Shown: positions 28,721 to 38,831, counted from the first letter of the stretch. The stretch: 64,000 nt of DNA from Bacillota bacterium (GCA_021781745.1 JAJXWH010000009.1:62001-126000), one strand, 5' to 3'. The notes: generated by a model not told the origin, from the sequence alone. A program made the numbers and translations.

Positions 28721-29692
28721 ATGGAAGAAAAAATTTTAAATGAATTAAAGAAATCTAAAAATTATGTTTCTGGTGAATACTTAAGTTCGACTTTAAATGT
28801 TTCGAGAACTGCAATATGGAAACATATTAAAAATTTGAAATCAAAGGGATATATAATAGAAGGAATTTCTAATAAAGGTTATAAATTAATAGCCTACCCA
28901 GATTTGTTAAACAAAACCGAACTTTTGCCTATGATAAAAACATCTAAAATTGGCCGAAATATAATTTATTTTGATGATATAGATTCTACAAATATTAAAG
29001 CAAAGGAACTTGCACAAAAAGATGCAGAAAATGGTACTATAGTTATTGCTGAAAAACAAACTCTTGGCAGCGGCCGTTTTAATAGAAAATGGGTTTCTCC
29101 CTCTGGAGGACTTTGGTTCACCTTAATATTAAGACCAACTCTCCCTCCAACCGAAGCACCAAAGATAACTCAAATTGCTGCGGCTTCTGTTTACAAGACA
29201 TTAAAAAAATTCAATATAGATGTTACTATTAAATGGCCTAACGATATTCTTTTAAACAACAAAAAATTATGCGGGATATTAGCTGAGATGAAATGTGATA
29301 TGGATAGCGTTCATTATTTAGTTTTAGGTATAGGAATGAATATTAATATAGACAAAAATGATTTTGATGAAAGCATAAAATCTACTGCTACTTCATTAAA
29401 AGTTGAATGTAAGAAAGAATTTAAAAGAAGTACAATTCTTTCCGAATTTTTAAGTTATTTTGAAGAACTATATTACAAATTTATAGACAATCTAGATCTT
29501 TCTGAAACAATTTCTATTTGCAGGGATAATTCTAATATTTTTGGAAAACAAGCAAAATTAATTACATATAATAAAGAAGAAATTGTAACATGTATTTCTC
29601 TTTCAGATGCAGGAGATCTTATTGTTAAAGACAGCAACGGAAATGAAAAAGCAGTGCTTACAGGAGAAATAAGTTTCAACGGAATGAACTAA
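28721..29692 (+). CDS. birA: Bifunctional biotin ligase / biotin operon repressor
   Basis: The 323-residue protein has an N-terminal winged helix (about 1-60, VSGEYLSSTLNVSRTAIWKHIKNLK). The ligase domain carries the biotinyl-AMP loop GSGRFNRKWVSPSGG near residue 116 (GRGRxxRxW-type with Ser in the second position), the catalytic KWPNDIL, and a C-terminal SH3-like domain. It attaches biotin to carboxylase carriers and should repress biotin genes when holding biotinyl-AMP. AGGAGG precedes the ATG. Confidence 0.95.
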   Translation: MEEKILNELKKSKNYVSGEYLSSTLNVSRTAIWKHIKNLKSKGYIIEGISNKGYKLIAYPDLLNKTELLPMIKTSKIGRNIIYFDDIDSTNIKAKELAQKDAENGTIVIAEKQTLGSGRFNRKWVSPSGGLWFTLILRPTLPPTEAPKITQIAAASVYKTLKKFNIDVTIKWPNDILLNNKKLCGILAEMKCDMDSVHYLVLGIGMNINIDKNDFDESIKSTATSLKVECKKEFKRSTILSEFLSYFEELYYKFIDNLDLSETISICRDNSNIFGKQAKLITYNKEEIVTCISLSDAGDLIVKDSNGNEKAVLTGEISFNGMN

Positions 29693-29815
29693 TATATATT
29701 CTAAACGTAAAATTAAACTTATAAATGCAACACTTCGCAAAATAGTTAGTCTTTTTTCTAGCTTGGTGACATTTATAGGTTTAATTCAGGTTCGGAAATA
29801 TATATAGCATCCATT

Positions 29816-30043
29816 AGACTTAAGCATCTATCCAAACAAAGAAATTATATAAATATTTATGAAATAGACATTTGAAAATAAGCTGCTAAAGCACTTAATG
29901 CCGGATTGTTCCAATTATGCTTGTCAAAATAAATTTGGAGCAAGCATAATTGGGTACAATCCGGCATTTAGTGCTTTCAGCGAAATTTTCATAGTTCCAT
30001 GGAATAAACATTTATATAATTTCGGTTGATACATGCTGAGTCT
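29816..30043. repeat. Long palindromic element, family A (full-length copy)
   Basis: Outer arms AGACTTAAGCAT/ATGCTGAGTCT and AAACAAAGAAATTATATAAAT/ATTTATATAATTTCGGTTG enclose an interior of nested stems: GAAAAT/ATTTTC, AAAGCAC/GTGCTTT, ATGCCGGATTGT/ACAATCCGGCAT and AATTATGCTTG/CAAGCATAATT. Constant unpaired blocks are AAGCTGCT, TTA, GTTCCA and CAGCG. The interior is flanked by direct ACATTT repeats. It lies between convergent birA and ldh. Confidence 0.85.
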
Positions 30044-30053
30044 AGTTTGCATG

Positions 30054-31013
30054 CTAGATATTTTTATTAATTATTTTGTGGATGTGTTCTTTTAGCACTG
30101 TTGCTGATTCTTTTAATCTTTTTAGTTCATTTTCATCTTTTAGTACTGGATTTACTATTCTTACAACTCCAGTACTATTTAGAATTGCTGGTACAGCTAA
30201 ATATACATCATCTATTCCATATTCTCCTTGCATTAAACAAGATACAGTTAATATTGTATTTTCATCTCTTAATATAGCCTCTACTATTCTATTTACAGCT
30301 AATGCAACTGCAAAATAAGTTGCATTTTTTCTGCTTATTATTTCGTAGGCAGCATTTTTAACATCACTTTCAATTACTGCTTTTACATCATTATCCCATT
30401 CTAAATTAAACTTTTTAGCATATTCTTCAAAGCTTCCACCAGCTATGCTTGCAGTACTCCAGCTTACAATTTCACTATCGCCATGTTCTCCTAAAACATA
30501 TGCATGAATATTATTATTATTTACATTAAAGTATTTGCCAATAACATATTTTAATCTTGAGGTATCTAAAACAGTTCCTGATGCAATAACCCTTTCTTTA
30601 GGAAATCCTGATAATTTATAAGTTATATATGCTAATACATCACATGGATTTGATACAACCAGTAAGATTGCATTTGGACTCGCTGCTGAAATTTGTGGTA
30701 CAAAGCCTTTGAAAATATTATAATTTTTTTCAATCAAGTCTAATCTAGTTTCGCCTTCTTTTTGTGCTGCTCCAGCTGTAATTATTACTATGTCTGAGTC
30801 TTTTGTCTCTTCAATACTTCCTGCATAAATACTGACTGGTTTAACAAAGGATGTTCCATGAACGAGGTCCATAACCTCCCCCATTGCCTTATCCATATTT
30901 ATATCAAATAAACATATTTCTGTAGCTACTCCACTATTCATTAACGCATAAGCTGTTGTTGCTCCTACAAACCCTGCCCCAATAACTGATATCTTACGTC
31001 TTCTTTCAACCAT
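30054..31013 (-). CDS. ldh: L-lactate dehydrogenase
   Basis: The 319-residue enzyme has the NAD fold [14 protein letters not shown] at the N-terminus, [20 protein letters not shown] (substrate loop with Arg), [11 protein letters not shown], and the catalytic [11 protein letters not shown] and [12 protein letters not shown] (His). The glutamine before KEGETR in the substrate-specificity loop fits lactate rather than malate dehydrogenase. It regenerates NAD from pyruvate in fermentation. AGGAGG precedes the ATG. A perfect palindrome lies about 100 bp upstream. Confidence 0.93.
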   Translation of the reverse strand: MVERRRKISVIGAGFVGATTAYALMNSGVATEICLFDINMDKAMGEVMDLVHGTSFVKPVSIYAGSIEETKDSDIVIITAGAAQKEGETRLDLIEKNYNIFKGFVPQISAASPNAILLVVSNPCDVLAYITYKLSGFPKERVIASGTVLDTSRLKYVIGKYFNVNNNNIHAYVLGEHGDSEIVSWSTASIAGGSFEEYAKKFNLEWDNDVKAVIESDVKNAAYEIISRKNATYFAVALAVNRIVEAILRDENTILTVSCLMQGEYGIDDVYLAVPAILNSTGVVRIVNPVLKDENELKRLKESATVLKEHIHKIINKNI

Positions 31014-31115
31014 TTTACGTTCCTCCTATACATGACTTCGTTGATTTATTCTTTCCAAATCAAACAATTTTTATTTATTCACTTAATTATTATATAACTA
31101 AAATTCTATTTATAT

Positions 31116-31144
31116 TAATTAATAGTAATTCTTACTATTAATTA
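31116..31144. promoter_or_regulatory. Perfect 13-bp palindrome in the ldh/exonuclease divergent promoter region
   Basis: TAATTAATAGTAA and TTACTATTAATTA are separated by 3 bp. The size and symmetry fit a dimeric repressor operator. It is about 100 bp before ldh and 130 bp before the exonuclease gene. The regulator is unknown. Confidence 0.5.
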
Positions 31145-31271
31145 TAACTTATTTGAATTTTTTCGTAAATACTATATAATTAAATTTAGTAACTTTATGA
31201 TAATTTATTATTCAGGCATCTTAAACTCATTTCATTAGATGCCTATAATTCACAAGATGGAGGTACACTTA

Positions 31272-31889
31272 ATGAAATTATTATTTTTCGATACAGAAAC
31301 TACTAGTATAAAACCGGGCAGCATTTGTCAATTAAGTTATATAACTGTTGATGCTAGTGTAAAACCACAGGTAACCACTGGAAAGAACTTTTTCTTTACA
31401 GTTGAGGAAATGGACCCATCTGCTGAAGAAATTCATGGTTTTTCTTTAGAAAAACTTTATGATTTGTCAAATGGTCAATATTTTGAAGATTTAGTCCCTG
31501 AATTCATCGATGATTTTGTTAATTCAGATTTTTTAATTGGACATAATGTAAATTTCGATGTTAGATTTTTAAAACATGAATTACTATCTTTAGGAGAAGA
31601 TTTTTCGCCTAAAAATATATTCTGTACAATGGCTTACTATAGAGACATCTGCAAGATTCCAAAAGCTAATGGGGAAATTAAAAATCCAAAATTATCAGAG
31701 GTAATTGATTGGCTTAATATTCCTAACAGCAAAATTGTTGAAACCTCTGAAAAGCTGTTTGAAGGTAGTGGAAATTATCACGATGCTAGGTTTGATACTA
31801 CTGCGACTTATTTGACAGTTATAGAGGGTTTAAAAAAAGGATATTTTCCAAAAGGTTATTTTTCTGATCTTCTTAAAAAGACTAATTAA
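31272..31889 (+). CDS. DnaQ-like 3'-5' exonuclease
   Basis: The 205-residue DEDD exonuclease has FFDTETTSIKPGSICQLSYI (exo I), IGHNVNFDVRFLKHEL (exo II) and YHDARFDTTATYLTVIEG (exo III with His, DEDDh). The frame extends 11 codons upstream, but GGAGG lies before the ATG at 31272. It is probably a stand-alone proofreading or RNA/DNA-trimming enzyme rather than part of PolC. Confidence 0.85.
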   Translation: MKLLFFDTETTSIKPGSICQLSYITVDASVKPQVTTGKNFFFTVEEMDPSAEEIHGFSLEKLYDLSNGQYFEDLVPEFIDDFVNSDFLIGHNVNFDVRFLKHELLSLGEDFSPKNIFCTMAYYRDICKIPKANGEIKNPKLSEVIDWLNIPNSKIVETSEKLFEGSGNYHDARFDTTATYLTVIEGLKKGYFPKGYFSDLLKKTN

Positions 31890-32068
31890 AGACTTTAAAA
31901 TAAAAATATATTTTTTATCATTAACACCTTAAAGACATCATCATATACTGTAATATAATTAATAGAATTGAATATTATTTATTTTAAATACTTCTATATT
32001 TGGTTACAAAATTCCCTTATTTTGTTTCATTATTTTAGTCTTGTTTAAATAATAAATGAGGTGATGAA

Positions 32069-32230
32069 ATGGAAAAATATGTTTGTGAAGTATGCGGGTA
32101 TATTTATGATCCTGAAGTCGGAGATCCTGATGGCGGAATACCTCCTCATGTAGATTTTGATGATTTGCCAGATTATTGGGTTTGTCCCATCTGTTCTTTT
32201 AACAAAGATAATTTTTCTATTCAAGAGTAG
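32069..32230 (+). CDS. Rubredoxin
   Basis: This short 53-residue gene encodes [20 protein letters not shown] and ends [17 protein letters not shown]. The iron ligands Cys6, Cys9, Cys39 and Cys42 form the two knuckles (CxxCGY and CPxC), with the usual acidic surface. AATGAGGTGATGAA gives a strong ribosome site. Rubredoxin is a one-electron carrier in clostridial oxygen and peroxide detoxification. It sits just before a family B palindrome and the pfl region. Confidence 0.95.
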   Translation: MEKYVCEVCGYIYDPEVGDPDGGIPPHVDFDDLPDYWVCPICSFNKDNFSIQE

Positions 32231-32289
32231 TTACAATGTAAAGGTTCTAAAAATATACTAATTGCAGATTGATATACTTAGGAATCTTA

Positions 32290-32376
32290 GGCACATGAAA
32301 GAAAGTAACAAGTCCAAAATGCCTTGATGAAAAATAAGCCTGGCAGATGGACGACTTATTATTTTTTGATTGTGCC
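32290..32376. repeat. Palindromic element, family B (middle-length copy)
   Basis: Ends GGCACATGAAAGAAAGTAAC and GACTTATTATTTTTTGATTG(TGCC) are inverted. They match the arms of 19618 and 34788, with about 40 nt of interior containing GAAAAATAAGCC. Confidence 0.75.
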
Positions 32377-32422
32377 ATATATAGCTATTATGCTATTATT
32401 ACAAAAATCAATTATATAGGTA

Positions 32423-32459
32423 AAGGCTACAAGAACTAAATTTTAATTCTTATAGCCTT
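32423..32459 (-). terminator. Likely terminator after the downstream pflB
   Basis: AAGGCTA-C-AAGAA pairs with TTCTTATAGCCTT. On the minus strand a CTTTACC tail follows, with only a weak T-run. Confidence 0.55.
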
Positions 32460-32464
32460 ATTTT

Positions 32465-34696
32465 CTATATACTCTTATGGAAGGTTCTGCTTATAACTTC
32501 TAATTGCTGCTCTTTTGATAATCTGCTGAAGTTAACTGCATATCCTGAAACTCTAATTGTAAGTGTTGGATATTTATCTGGATTTTCCATAGCATCAATT
32601 AATGTTTGTCTGTTAAGCACATTAACATTTAAGTGATGAGCTCCTTGAGTGAAATATCCATCTAATATTGCAACTAGGTTGCTAACTTTTTGATTTTCGT
32701 CTTTTCCAAGTGCATCTGGAACGATTGAGAATGTATTAGATACACCATCTTGGCAGATTTCATTATATGGAATCTTAGCTACTGAATTCAGTGATGCCAA
32801 TGCTCCATTTATATCTCTTCCATGCATTGGATTTGCTCCTGGGGCAAGCGGTTCACCCTTCTTTCTTCCATCTGGAGTTGTTCCAGTTTTCTTACCGTAC
32901 ATTACGTTTGATGTAATTGTAAGTGCGGATAATGTGTGTTTTGCATCTCTATATAATGGATGTTTCTTAAGCTCATTAGAGAATTTAGTAACTAATTCTA
33001 CGCCTAAATCATCTGCTCTATCATCATCATTTCCGTATTTAGGAAAATCTCCTTCCACTTCAAAATCTACTGCTATTCCTTCTTCATTTCTTATTGGTTT
33101 AACTTTTGCATATTTTATAGCTGATAATGAATCTATAGCTACTGAAAGCCCTGCAATACCAAAGGCCATTAATCTTTCTACTGCTGTATCATGTAGAGCC
33201 ATTTGTCCTGCTTCATAAGCATATTTATCATGCATAAAGTGAATTATATTCATTGTATCTACGTAAACCTTAGCTACGTATTCTAATACTTTGAAGTAAT
33301 TTGCTTTTACCTTATCAAAATCAAGAATTTCTTCATCTGCAAGTTTTTCAATTCCTGGTACTACTTTAATACCTTTTAATTCATCTACTCCACCATTTAT
33401 AGCATATAAAAGTGATTTAGCAATATTAGCTCTAGCTCCAAAGAATTGCATTTGTTTACCAACCTTCATTGCAGATACGCAACAAGCTATTGCATAATCA
33501 TCACCATAAATCGGTCTCATAACTTCATCATTTTCATATTGAATAGAATCTGTTTTAATTGAGATTTCTGCACAATATTTCTTGAAGTTTTCTGGAAGTT
33601 TATCTGACCATAAAACTGTTAAGTTTGGTTCTGCTGATGTTCCTAGATTAATTAATGTATGTAAATATCTAAAAGAATTCTTAGTAACAAGAGGCTTACC
33701 ATTAATACCAACACCACCAATTGATTCAGTTACCCAAGTTGGATCCCCACCGAATAATTCATTATATTCTGGAGTTCTTAAGTGTCTTACTAATCTTAAT
33801 TTGATTATTAATTGATCTACTATTTCTTGAGCTTTTTTTTCTGTAATTAATCCAGCTTCTAAATCCCTCTCAATATATATATCTAAGAAAGTTGAAGTTC
33901 TTCCAAAGGATGTTGCAGCTCCGTTGTTTTCCTTAATTCCTGCTAAGTATCCAAAGTATAAATGCTGTGCTGCTTCCACTGCATTTGATGCTGGCTTAGA
34001 TATATCAATTCCGTATTTAGCTGCCATTGATTTTATTTCACCTAAAGCTCTGATTTGCATAGATACTTCTTCTCTTTTTCTCACTAATTCATCAAGCATA
34101 TCACCTTGAAGATTGTCTAAATCCTTTTTCTTTTCTTCTATTAAATAATCTATACCATAAAGAGCAACTCTTCTATAATCACCAATGATTCTTCCTCTAC
34201 CATATGCATCTGGAAGCCCAGTTAAAAGTCCTGCACTTCTTGCAGCCCTTATTTCCCTTGTATATCCATCAAAAACACCTTCATTGTGAGTTTTTCTATA
34301 TTTAGGAAAATATTCTTCAATATTTTTATCTAATTCATAACCATACTCTTTTAATGAGCTTTGAACCATTCTCATTCCACCAAATGGATTTACAATTCTC
34401 TTGAGGGGTGCATCTGTTTGAAGTCCAACTATAACTTCGTTATCTTTATCTATATACCCTGGATCATAGTTGTCAATTCCTGATACTCTATCAGTTGCAA
34501 CATCTATTATTCCCTTTTTAACTTCTTCTACTATTAAATCATAAGCTTTTGCCCATACTTTGCTTGTTTTATCAGTTTTGTCTTCTAGGAAACTAGCATC
34601 TCCTTCATATAACTTATAATTTTTTTGTATAAAGTTCCTTACATCTATACCTTCCTGCCAAGTTCCACTGTTGAAGCCTTCCCATTGTTTAAACAT
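32465..34696 (-). CDS. pflB: Pyruvate formate-lyase (formate C-acetyltransferase), ZTP-riboswitch copy
   Basis: The 743-residue glycyl-radical enzyme has the active-site double cysteine in [15 protein letters not shown] and the C-terminal glycyl-radical loop [11 protein letters not shown]. It converts pyruvate and CoA to formate and acetyl-CoA and needs PflA for activation. It is the last gene of pflB-pflA-pflB, read leftward. It differs from the upstream copy only at residues 9-10 (NS versus KG) and near the end (HKSI versus HESI). The two genes share about 2,102 identical consecutive bases (32565-34666). It has its own promoter and ZTP riboswitch. Confidence 0.97.
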   Translation of the reverse strand: MFKQWEGFNSGTWQEGIDVRNFIQKNYKLYEGDASFLEDKTDKTSKVWAKAYDLIVEEVKKGIIDVATDRVSGIDNYDPGYIDKDNEVIVGLQTDAPLKRIVNPFGGMRMVQSSLKEYGYELDKNIEEYFPKYRKTHNEGVFDGYTREIRAARSAGLLTGLPDAYGRGRIIGDYRRVALYGIDYLIEEKKKDLDNLQGDMLDELVRKREEVSMQIRALGEIKSMAAKYGIDISKPASNAVEAAQHLYFGYLAGIKENNGAATSFGRTSTFLDIYIERDLEAGLITEKKAQEIVDQLIIKLRLVRHLRTPEYNELFGGDPTWVTESIGGVGINGKPLVTKNSFRYLHTLINLGTSAEPNLTVLWSDKLPENFKKYCAEISIKTDSIQYENDEVMRPIYGDDYAIACCVSAMKVGKQMQFFGARANIAKSLLYAINGGVDELKGIKVVPGIEKLADEEILDFDKVKANYFKVLEYVAKVYVDTMNIIHFMHDKYAYEAGQMALHDTAVERLMAFGIAGLSVAIDSLSAIKYAKVKPIRNEEGIAVDFEVEGDFPKYGNDDDRADDLGVELVTKFSNELKKHPLYRDAKHTLSALTITSNVMYGKKTGTTPDGRKKGEPLAPGANPMHGRDINGALASLNSVAKIPYNEICQDGVSNTFSIVPDALGKDENQKVSNLVAILDGYFTQGAHHLNVNVLNRQTLIDAMENPDKYPTLTIRVSGYAVNFSRLSKEQQLEVISRTFHKSI

Positions 34697-34736
34697 AATT
34701 TTTCCTCCTTAAAATTATTAATACAATTTTTCCCAC

Positions 34737-34764
34737 ATAAAAAAGCCCACAATCCAGGCTTTTT
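34737..34764 (-). terminator. ZTP-riboswitch terminator
   Basis: On the minus strand AAAAAGCC-TGGATTGT-GGGCTTTTTT forms a stem with a T-run, directly after the aptamer's CTGGGCA. Ligand binding is expected to block it. Confidence 0.8.
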
Positions 34765-35032
34765 TGCCCAGACGGTCGGCTTTTTGCGGCATATGAAATA
34801 AAATAACAAGTCACTGATACAACGAAAAGTTTTTATATGCAGCATAGCTGCTCTTTTCTAATGTGTATATTTTGTGTCAGACAAGGAAGTATGTTTACCT
34901 CATAGCGTGCCTATTAGTTAAACATACTGACACAGTATGGCGCAAAATAGACTTGCATGCTGACTTGTTATTTTTTTGAATATGCCTAGTCATACTTCAT
35001 GTGGTAACTCCACTTCCGTCAGTCATATGACC
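34765..35032 (-). promoter_or_regulatory. ZTP (pfl-motif) riboswitch aptamer with very long linker
   Basis: The first half (35031-34989, minus) reads GTCATA...GACTGACGGAAGTGGAGTTACCACATGAAGTATGAC. Its P1 is GTCATA/TATGAC and its hairpin is GTGG/CCAC. The second half (34780-34765) is GCCGACCGTCTGGGCA, the invariant pfl-motif 3' end. GACGG of the first half can pair with CCGTC of the second (pseudoknot). The family binds ZTP or AICAR ribotide and controls one-carbon genes, including pfl for formate. The roughly 200-nt linker between halves holds a complete family B palindrome. Confidence 0.87.
34788..34986. repeat. Palindromic element, family B (long copy) inside the ZTP riboswitch linker
   Basis: GGCATATGAAATAAAATAAC(AAGTC) at the left mirrors GACTTGTTATTTTTTTGAAT(ATGCC) at the right. 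Inside, GTGTCAG..AGTATGTTTA pairs with TAAACATACT.GACAC. The interior includes TAGCTGCT and TAATG, reminiscent of family A constant blocks. It folds back on itself, which would bring the two aptamer halves together. Confidence 0.8.
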
Positions 35033-35048
35033 AAATCATAATATAAGA

Positions 35049-35075
35049 ATAATACTAAACCATTTAGTTTGTCAA
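35049..35075 (-). promoter_or_regulatory. Candidate promoter for the ZTP riboswitch and downstream pflB
   Basis: TTGACA (35075-35070) and TATTAT (35054-35049) lie 15 bp apart, with a start predicted about 10 nt before the aptamer. The spacing is slightly short. Confidence 0.5.
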
Positions 35076-35165
35076 TATGAATTATCTTACAATTATTAAT
35101 ATTGTATATTGGTTCTTTATCAATTATATTAGGAATCAATAAAGAATTTTTATTTTTTATAATTA

Positions 35166-35876
35166 TTAACTCTCAAATATTTCTTTTTGATATTTTTTTA
35201 TTAATTCTTTATCTGCTGCTTTTACATTTTCAAGTGGATATCTAATTCCTAACGTCTCATACTTATTTGTGCCTAATAAATGATATGGCAGCAATTCTAC
35301 TTTTTCAACATTAGGTATCTCATTGATATATTTTTTTAGTTCCTTTAAATGTTCTATATCATCTGTTAATCCCGGAACTACAACATGTCTTATCCACATT
35401 TTAGTATTATTTCTTTTCATAGCTTCTAGGAATTTTAAGGACTCATCTATATTCATTAGAGTTATATTTTTGTATCCTTCTGGTGTAAAATGTTTTATAT
35501 CAAATAAAACTAAATCTGTATATTTTAATATTTCGTCATAATCACCAAATCCATAACCTGCTGTATCGATGCAAGTATTAATTCCTTTACTCTTGCAAAG
35601 TTTAAGGGTTTCTAGAAGAAATTCTGGCTGTCTTAAAGGCTCTCCACCTGAAAATGTAACTCCTCCGCCACTACTTGCGAAATAAGTTTTAAATCTTTCA
35701 ATTTTCTTAACTAAATCTTCAGGAGTATACTCTTCCCCACCACTAGCTGCCCAGGTATCGGGATTATGACAATACTTGCACCTCAATGCACATCCTTGCA
35801 AAAATACTACCACTCTAATCCCAGGACCATCTACAAGCCCCATTGTTTCTATTGAATGAACATTACCTTTAACCAT
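35166..35876 (-). CDS. pflA: Pyruvate formate-lyase activating enzyme
   Basis: The 236-residue radical-SAM protein has the cluster motif CALRCKYCHNPD (CxxxCxxC) near residue 30, then GGGVTFSGGEPL, TCIDTAGYG and a C-terminal LLPYHLLGTNKYETLG. It installs the glycyl radical on PflB using SAM and a 4Fe-4S cluster. It lies between two almost identical pflB genes on the same strand. A family B palindrome and the ZTP riboswitch follow it. Confidence 0.96.
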   Translation of the reverse strand: MVKGNVHSIETMGLVDGPGIRVVVFLQGCALRCKYCHNPDTWAASGGEEYTPEDLVKKIERFKTYFASSGGGVTFSGGEPLRQPEFLLETLKLCKSKGINTCIDTAGYGFGDYDEILKYTDLVLFDIKHFTPEGYKNITLMNIDESLKFLEAMKRNNTKMWIRHVVVPGLTDDIEHLKELKKYINEIPNVEKVELLPYHLLGTNKYETLGIRYPLENVKAADKELIKKYQKEIFES

Positions 35877-36004
35877 TCATTATCACCCCTTTATATTTTA
35901 TCATAATTTAAATTTGAATATAATGCAAAAGAAGAGAAAGTCAACCTCCCCCTTCTTCCGCTAATTTATTTTGTAGTGAATATTAACCAAAGTATCTTAC
36001 TTTA

Positions 36005-38236
36005 TTAGATACTTTCATGGAAAGTTCTGCTTATAACCTCTAATTGCTGCTCTTTTGATAATCTGCTGAAGTTAACTGCATATCCTGAAACTCTAATTGT
36101 AAGCGTTGGATATTTATCTGGATTTTCCATAGCATCAATTAATGTTTGTCTGTTAAGCACATTAACATTTAAGTGATGAGCTCCTTGAGTGAAATATCCA
36201 TCTAATATTGCAACTAGGTTGCTAACTTTTTGATTTTCGTCTTTTCCAAGTGCATCTGGAACGATTGAGAATGTATTAGATACACCATCTTGGCAGATTT
36301 CATTATATGGAATCTTAGCTACTGAATTCAGTGATGCCAATGCTCCATTTATATCTCTTCCATGCATTGGATTTGCTCCTGGGGCAAGCGGTTCACCCTT
36401 CTTTCTTCCATCTGGAGTTGTTCCAGTTTTCTTACCGTACATTACGTTTGATGTAATTGTAAGTGCGGATAATGTGTGTTTTGCATCTCTATATAATGGA
36501 TGTTTCTTAAGCTCATTAGAGAATTTAGTAACTAATTCTACGCCTAAATCATCTGCTCTATCATCATCATTTCCGTATTTAGGAAAATCTCCTTCCACTT
36601 CAAAATCTACTGCTATTCCTTCTTCATTTCTTATTGGTTTAACTTTTGCATATTTTATAGCTGATAATGAATCTATAGCTACTGAAAGCCCTGCAATACC
36701 AAAGGCCATTAATCTTTCTACTGCTGTATCATGTAGAGCCATTTGTCCTGCTTCATAAGCATATTTATCATGCATAAAGTGAATTATATTCATTGTATCT
36801 ACGTAAACCTTAGCTACGTATTCTAATACTTTGAAGTAATTTGCTTTTACCTTATCAAAATCAAGAATTTCTTCATCTGCAAGTTTTTCAATTCCTGGTA
36901 CTACTTTAATACCTTTTAATTCATCTACTCCACCATTTATAGCATATAAAAGTGATTTAGCAATATTAGCTCTAGCTCCAAAGAATTGCATTTGTTTACC
37001 AACCTTCATTGCAGATACGCAACAAGCTATTGCATAATCATCACCATAAATCGGTCTCATAACTTCATCATTTTCATATTGAATAGAATCTGTTTTAATT
37101 GAGATTTCTGCACAATATTTCTTGAAGTTTTCTGGAAGTTTATCTGACCATAAAACTGTTAAGTTTGGTTCTGCTGATGTTCCTAGATTAATTAATGTAT
37201 GTAAATATCTAAAAGAATTCTTAGTAACAAGAGGCTTACCATTAATACCAACACCACCAATTGATTCAGTTACCCAAGTTGGATCCCCACCGAATAATTC
37301 ATTATATTCTGGAGTTCTTAAGTGTCTTACTAATCTTAATTTGATTATTAATTGATCTACTATTTCTTGAGCTTTTTTTTCTGTAATTAATCCAGCTTCT
37401 AAATCCCTCTCAATATATATATCTAAGAAAGTTGAAGTTCTTCCAAAGGATGTTGCAGCTCCGTTGTTTTCCTTAATTCCTGCTAAGTATCCAAAGTATA
37501 AATGCTGTGCTGCTTCCACTGCATTTGATGCTGGCTTAGATATATCAATTCCGTATTTAGCTGCCATTGATTTTATTTCACCTAAAGCTCTGATTTGCAT
37601 AGATACTTCTTCTCTTTTTCTCACTAATTCATCAAGCATATCACCTTGAAGATTGTCTAAATCCTTTTTCTTTTCTTCTATTAAATAATCTATACCATAA
37701 AGAGCAACTCTTCTATAATCACCAATGATTCTTCCTCTACCATATGCATCTGGAAGCCCAGTTAAAAGTCCTGCACTTCTTGCAGCCCTTATTTCCCTTG
37801 TATATCCATCAAAAACACCTTCATTGTGAGTTTTTCTATATTTAGGAAAATATTCTTCAATATTTTTATCTAATTCATAACCATACTCTTTTAATGAGCT
37901 TTGAACCATTCTCATTCCACCAAATGGATTTACAATTCTCTTGAGGGGTGCATCTGTTTGAAGTCCAACTATAACTTCGTTATCTTTATCTATATACCCT
38001 GGATCATAGTTGTCAATTCCTGATACTCTATCAGTTGCAACATCTATTATTCCCTTTTTAACTTCTTCTACTATTAAATCATAAGCTTTTGCCCATACTT
38101 TGCTTGTTTTATCAGTTTTGTCTTCTAGGAAACTAGCATCTCCTTCATATAACTTATAATTTTTTTGTATAAAGTTCCTTACATCTATACCTTCCTGCCA
38201 AGTTCCGCCTTTGAAACCTTCCCATTGTTTAAACAT
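36005..38236 (-). CDS. pflB: Pyruvate formate-lyase, upstream copy
   Basis: The 743-residue glycyl-radical enzyme carries the same CC and RVSGYAVNF motifs as the copy at 32465 and is the first gene of the pfl cluster. No ZTP riboswitch is visible in front of it. Instead there is a 595-bp AT-rich region with a degenerate Rex-like palindrome about 40 bp from the ATG. AGGAGG ribosome site. The near-total identity with its twin points to recent duplication or ongoing gene conversion. Confidence 0.97.
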   Translation of the reverse strand: MFKQWEGFKGGTWQEGIDVRNFIQKNYKLYEGDASFLEDKTDKTSKVWAKAYDLIVEEVKKGIIDVATDRVSGIDNYDPGYIDKDNEVIVGLQTDAPLKRIVNPFGGMRMVQSSLKEYGYELDKNIEEYFPKYRKTHNEGVFDGYTREIRAARSAGLLTGLPDAYGRGRIIGDYRRVALYGIDYLIEEKKKDLDNLQGDMLDELVRKREEVSMQIRALGEIKSMAAKYGIDISKPASNAVEAAQHLYFGYLAGIKENNGAATSFGRTSTFLDIYIERDLEAGLITEKKAQEIVDQLIIKLRLVRHLRTPEYNELFGGDPTWVTESIGGVGINGKPLVTKNSFRYLHTLINLGTSAEPNLTVLWSDKLPENFKKYCAEISIKTDSIQYENDEVMRPIYGDDYAIACCVSAMKVGKQMQFFGARANIAKSLLYAINGGVDELKGIKVVPGIEKLADEEILDFDKVKANYFKVLEYVAKVYVDTMNIIHFMHDKYAYEAGQMALHDTAVERLMAFGIAGLSVAIDSLSAIKYAKVKPIRNEEGIAVDFEVEGDFPKYGNDDDRADDLGVELVTKFSNELKKHPLYRDAKHTLSALTITSNVMYGKKTGTTPDGRKKGEPLAPGANPMHGRDINGALASLNSVAKIPYNEICQDGVSNTFSIVPDALGKDENQKVSNLVAILDGYFTQGAHHLNVNVLNRQTLIDAMENPDKYPTLTIRVSGYAVNFSRLSKEQQLEVISRTFHESI

Positions 38237-38831
38237 AATTACTTTCCTCCTTTATACTATATGATTAAAAACTTTGTTATTTTTTAATCAATTAATTCAT
38301 ACTATTATTGTATACTTTAAATCATATTTTGTCAATGATACTATTTATCACTTAATAATAATTTTTACTTTTTACATTTCTTCTTAATTTTATATTTTAT
38401 TATTAAATATCAGTTATGCAAATCGTTCTATACAATATATAGTATATCAATTACGGTTCCAAATACAATATGTTGTGAGTAAAAATTTCTTTGTATTTTA
38501 ATTTATATTTAGGAACCTATGCTTTTCATCATTTTTCTAATAGCATTAATTAATTCTAATTATTAAGTACTTAAAACATTAGTGTTATAAAAATTTTTAT
38601 CATATTTATACCATCTAATTTAAAAAAACTTTGTTTATTTTATAACATTTACATTAATTATATTTTCTATGCATAATTAATCTAATTAAGATTATACTAG
38701 TTATGCATTGTCAACCATTTTAAGATTTTTTAACATGTTTTTAACATTTTTAAAAAGTAATTGACACAAATCCATGATATAATTTTCTTACGCAAATTAT
38801 TTATACATACTTAAAAGGAGCGAAAAAGCAT
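38237..38831. other. Gene-free promoter region between pflB and the DUF2334 gene
   Basis: The 595-bp, strongly AT-rich divergent region has no coding frame and no riboswitch that I recognise. It must hold the promoters of pflB (leftward) and the DUF2334 gene (rightward; TTGACA near 38761 and TATAAT near 38778). Confidence 0.5.
38274..38291. promoter_or_regulatory. Degenerate Rex-like site upstream of pflB
   Basis: TTGTTATTTTTTAATCAA resembles the Rex consensus TTGTTAANNNNTTAACAA with three mismatches in 14. Rex senses NADH/NAD and often controls fermentation genes. The match is weak in such AT-rich DNA. Confidence 0.25.

Noticed and set aside
34645..34845. A 66-codon minus-strand frame rich in Cys and Lys before the downstream pflB
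   Set aside because: It covers the ZTP aptamer 3' half, its terminator and the first codons of pflB in another frame; the RNA explains the sequence better.
38274..38291. Confident Rex operator upstream of pflB
   Set aside because: Three of 14 consensus bases fail and the region is over 80% AT, so chance matches are expected; kept only as low confidence.
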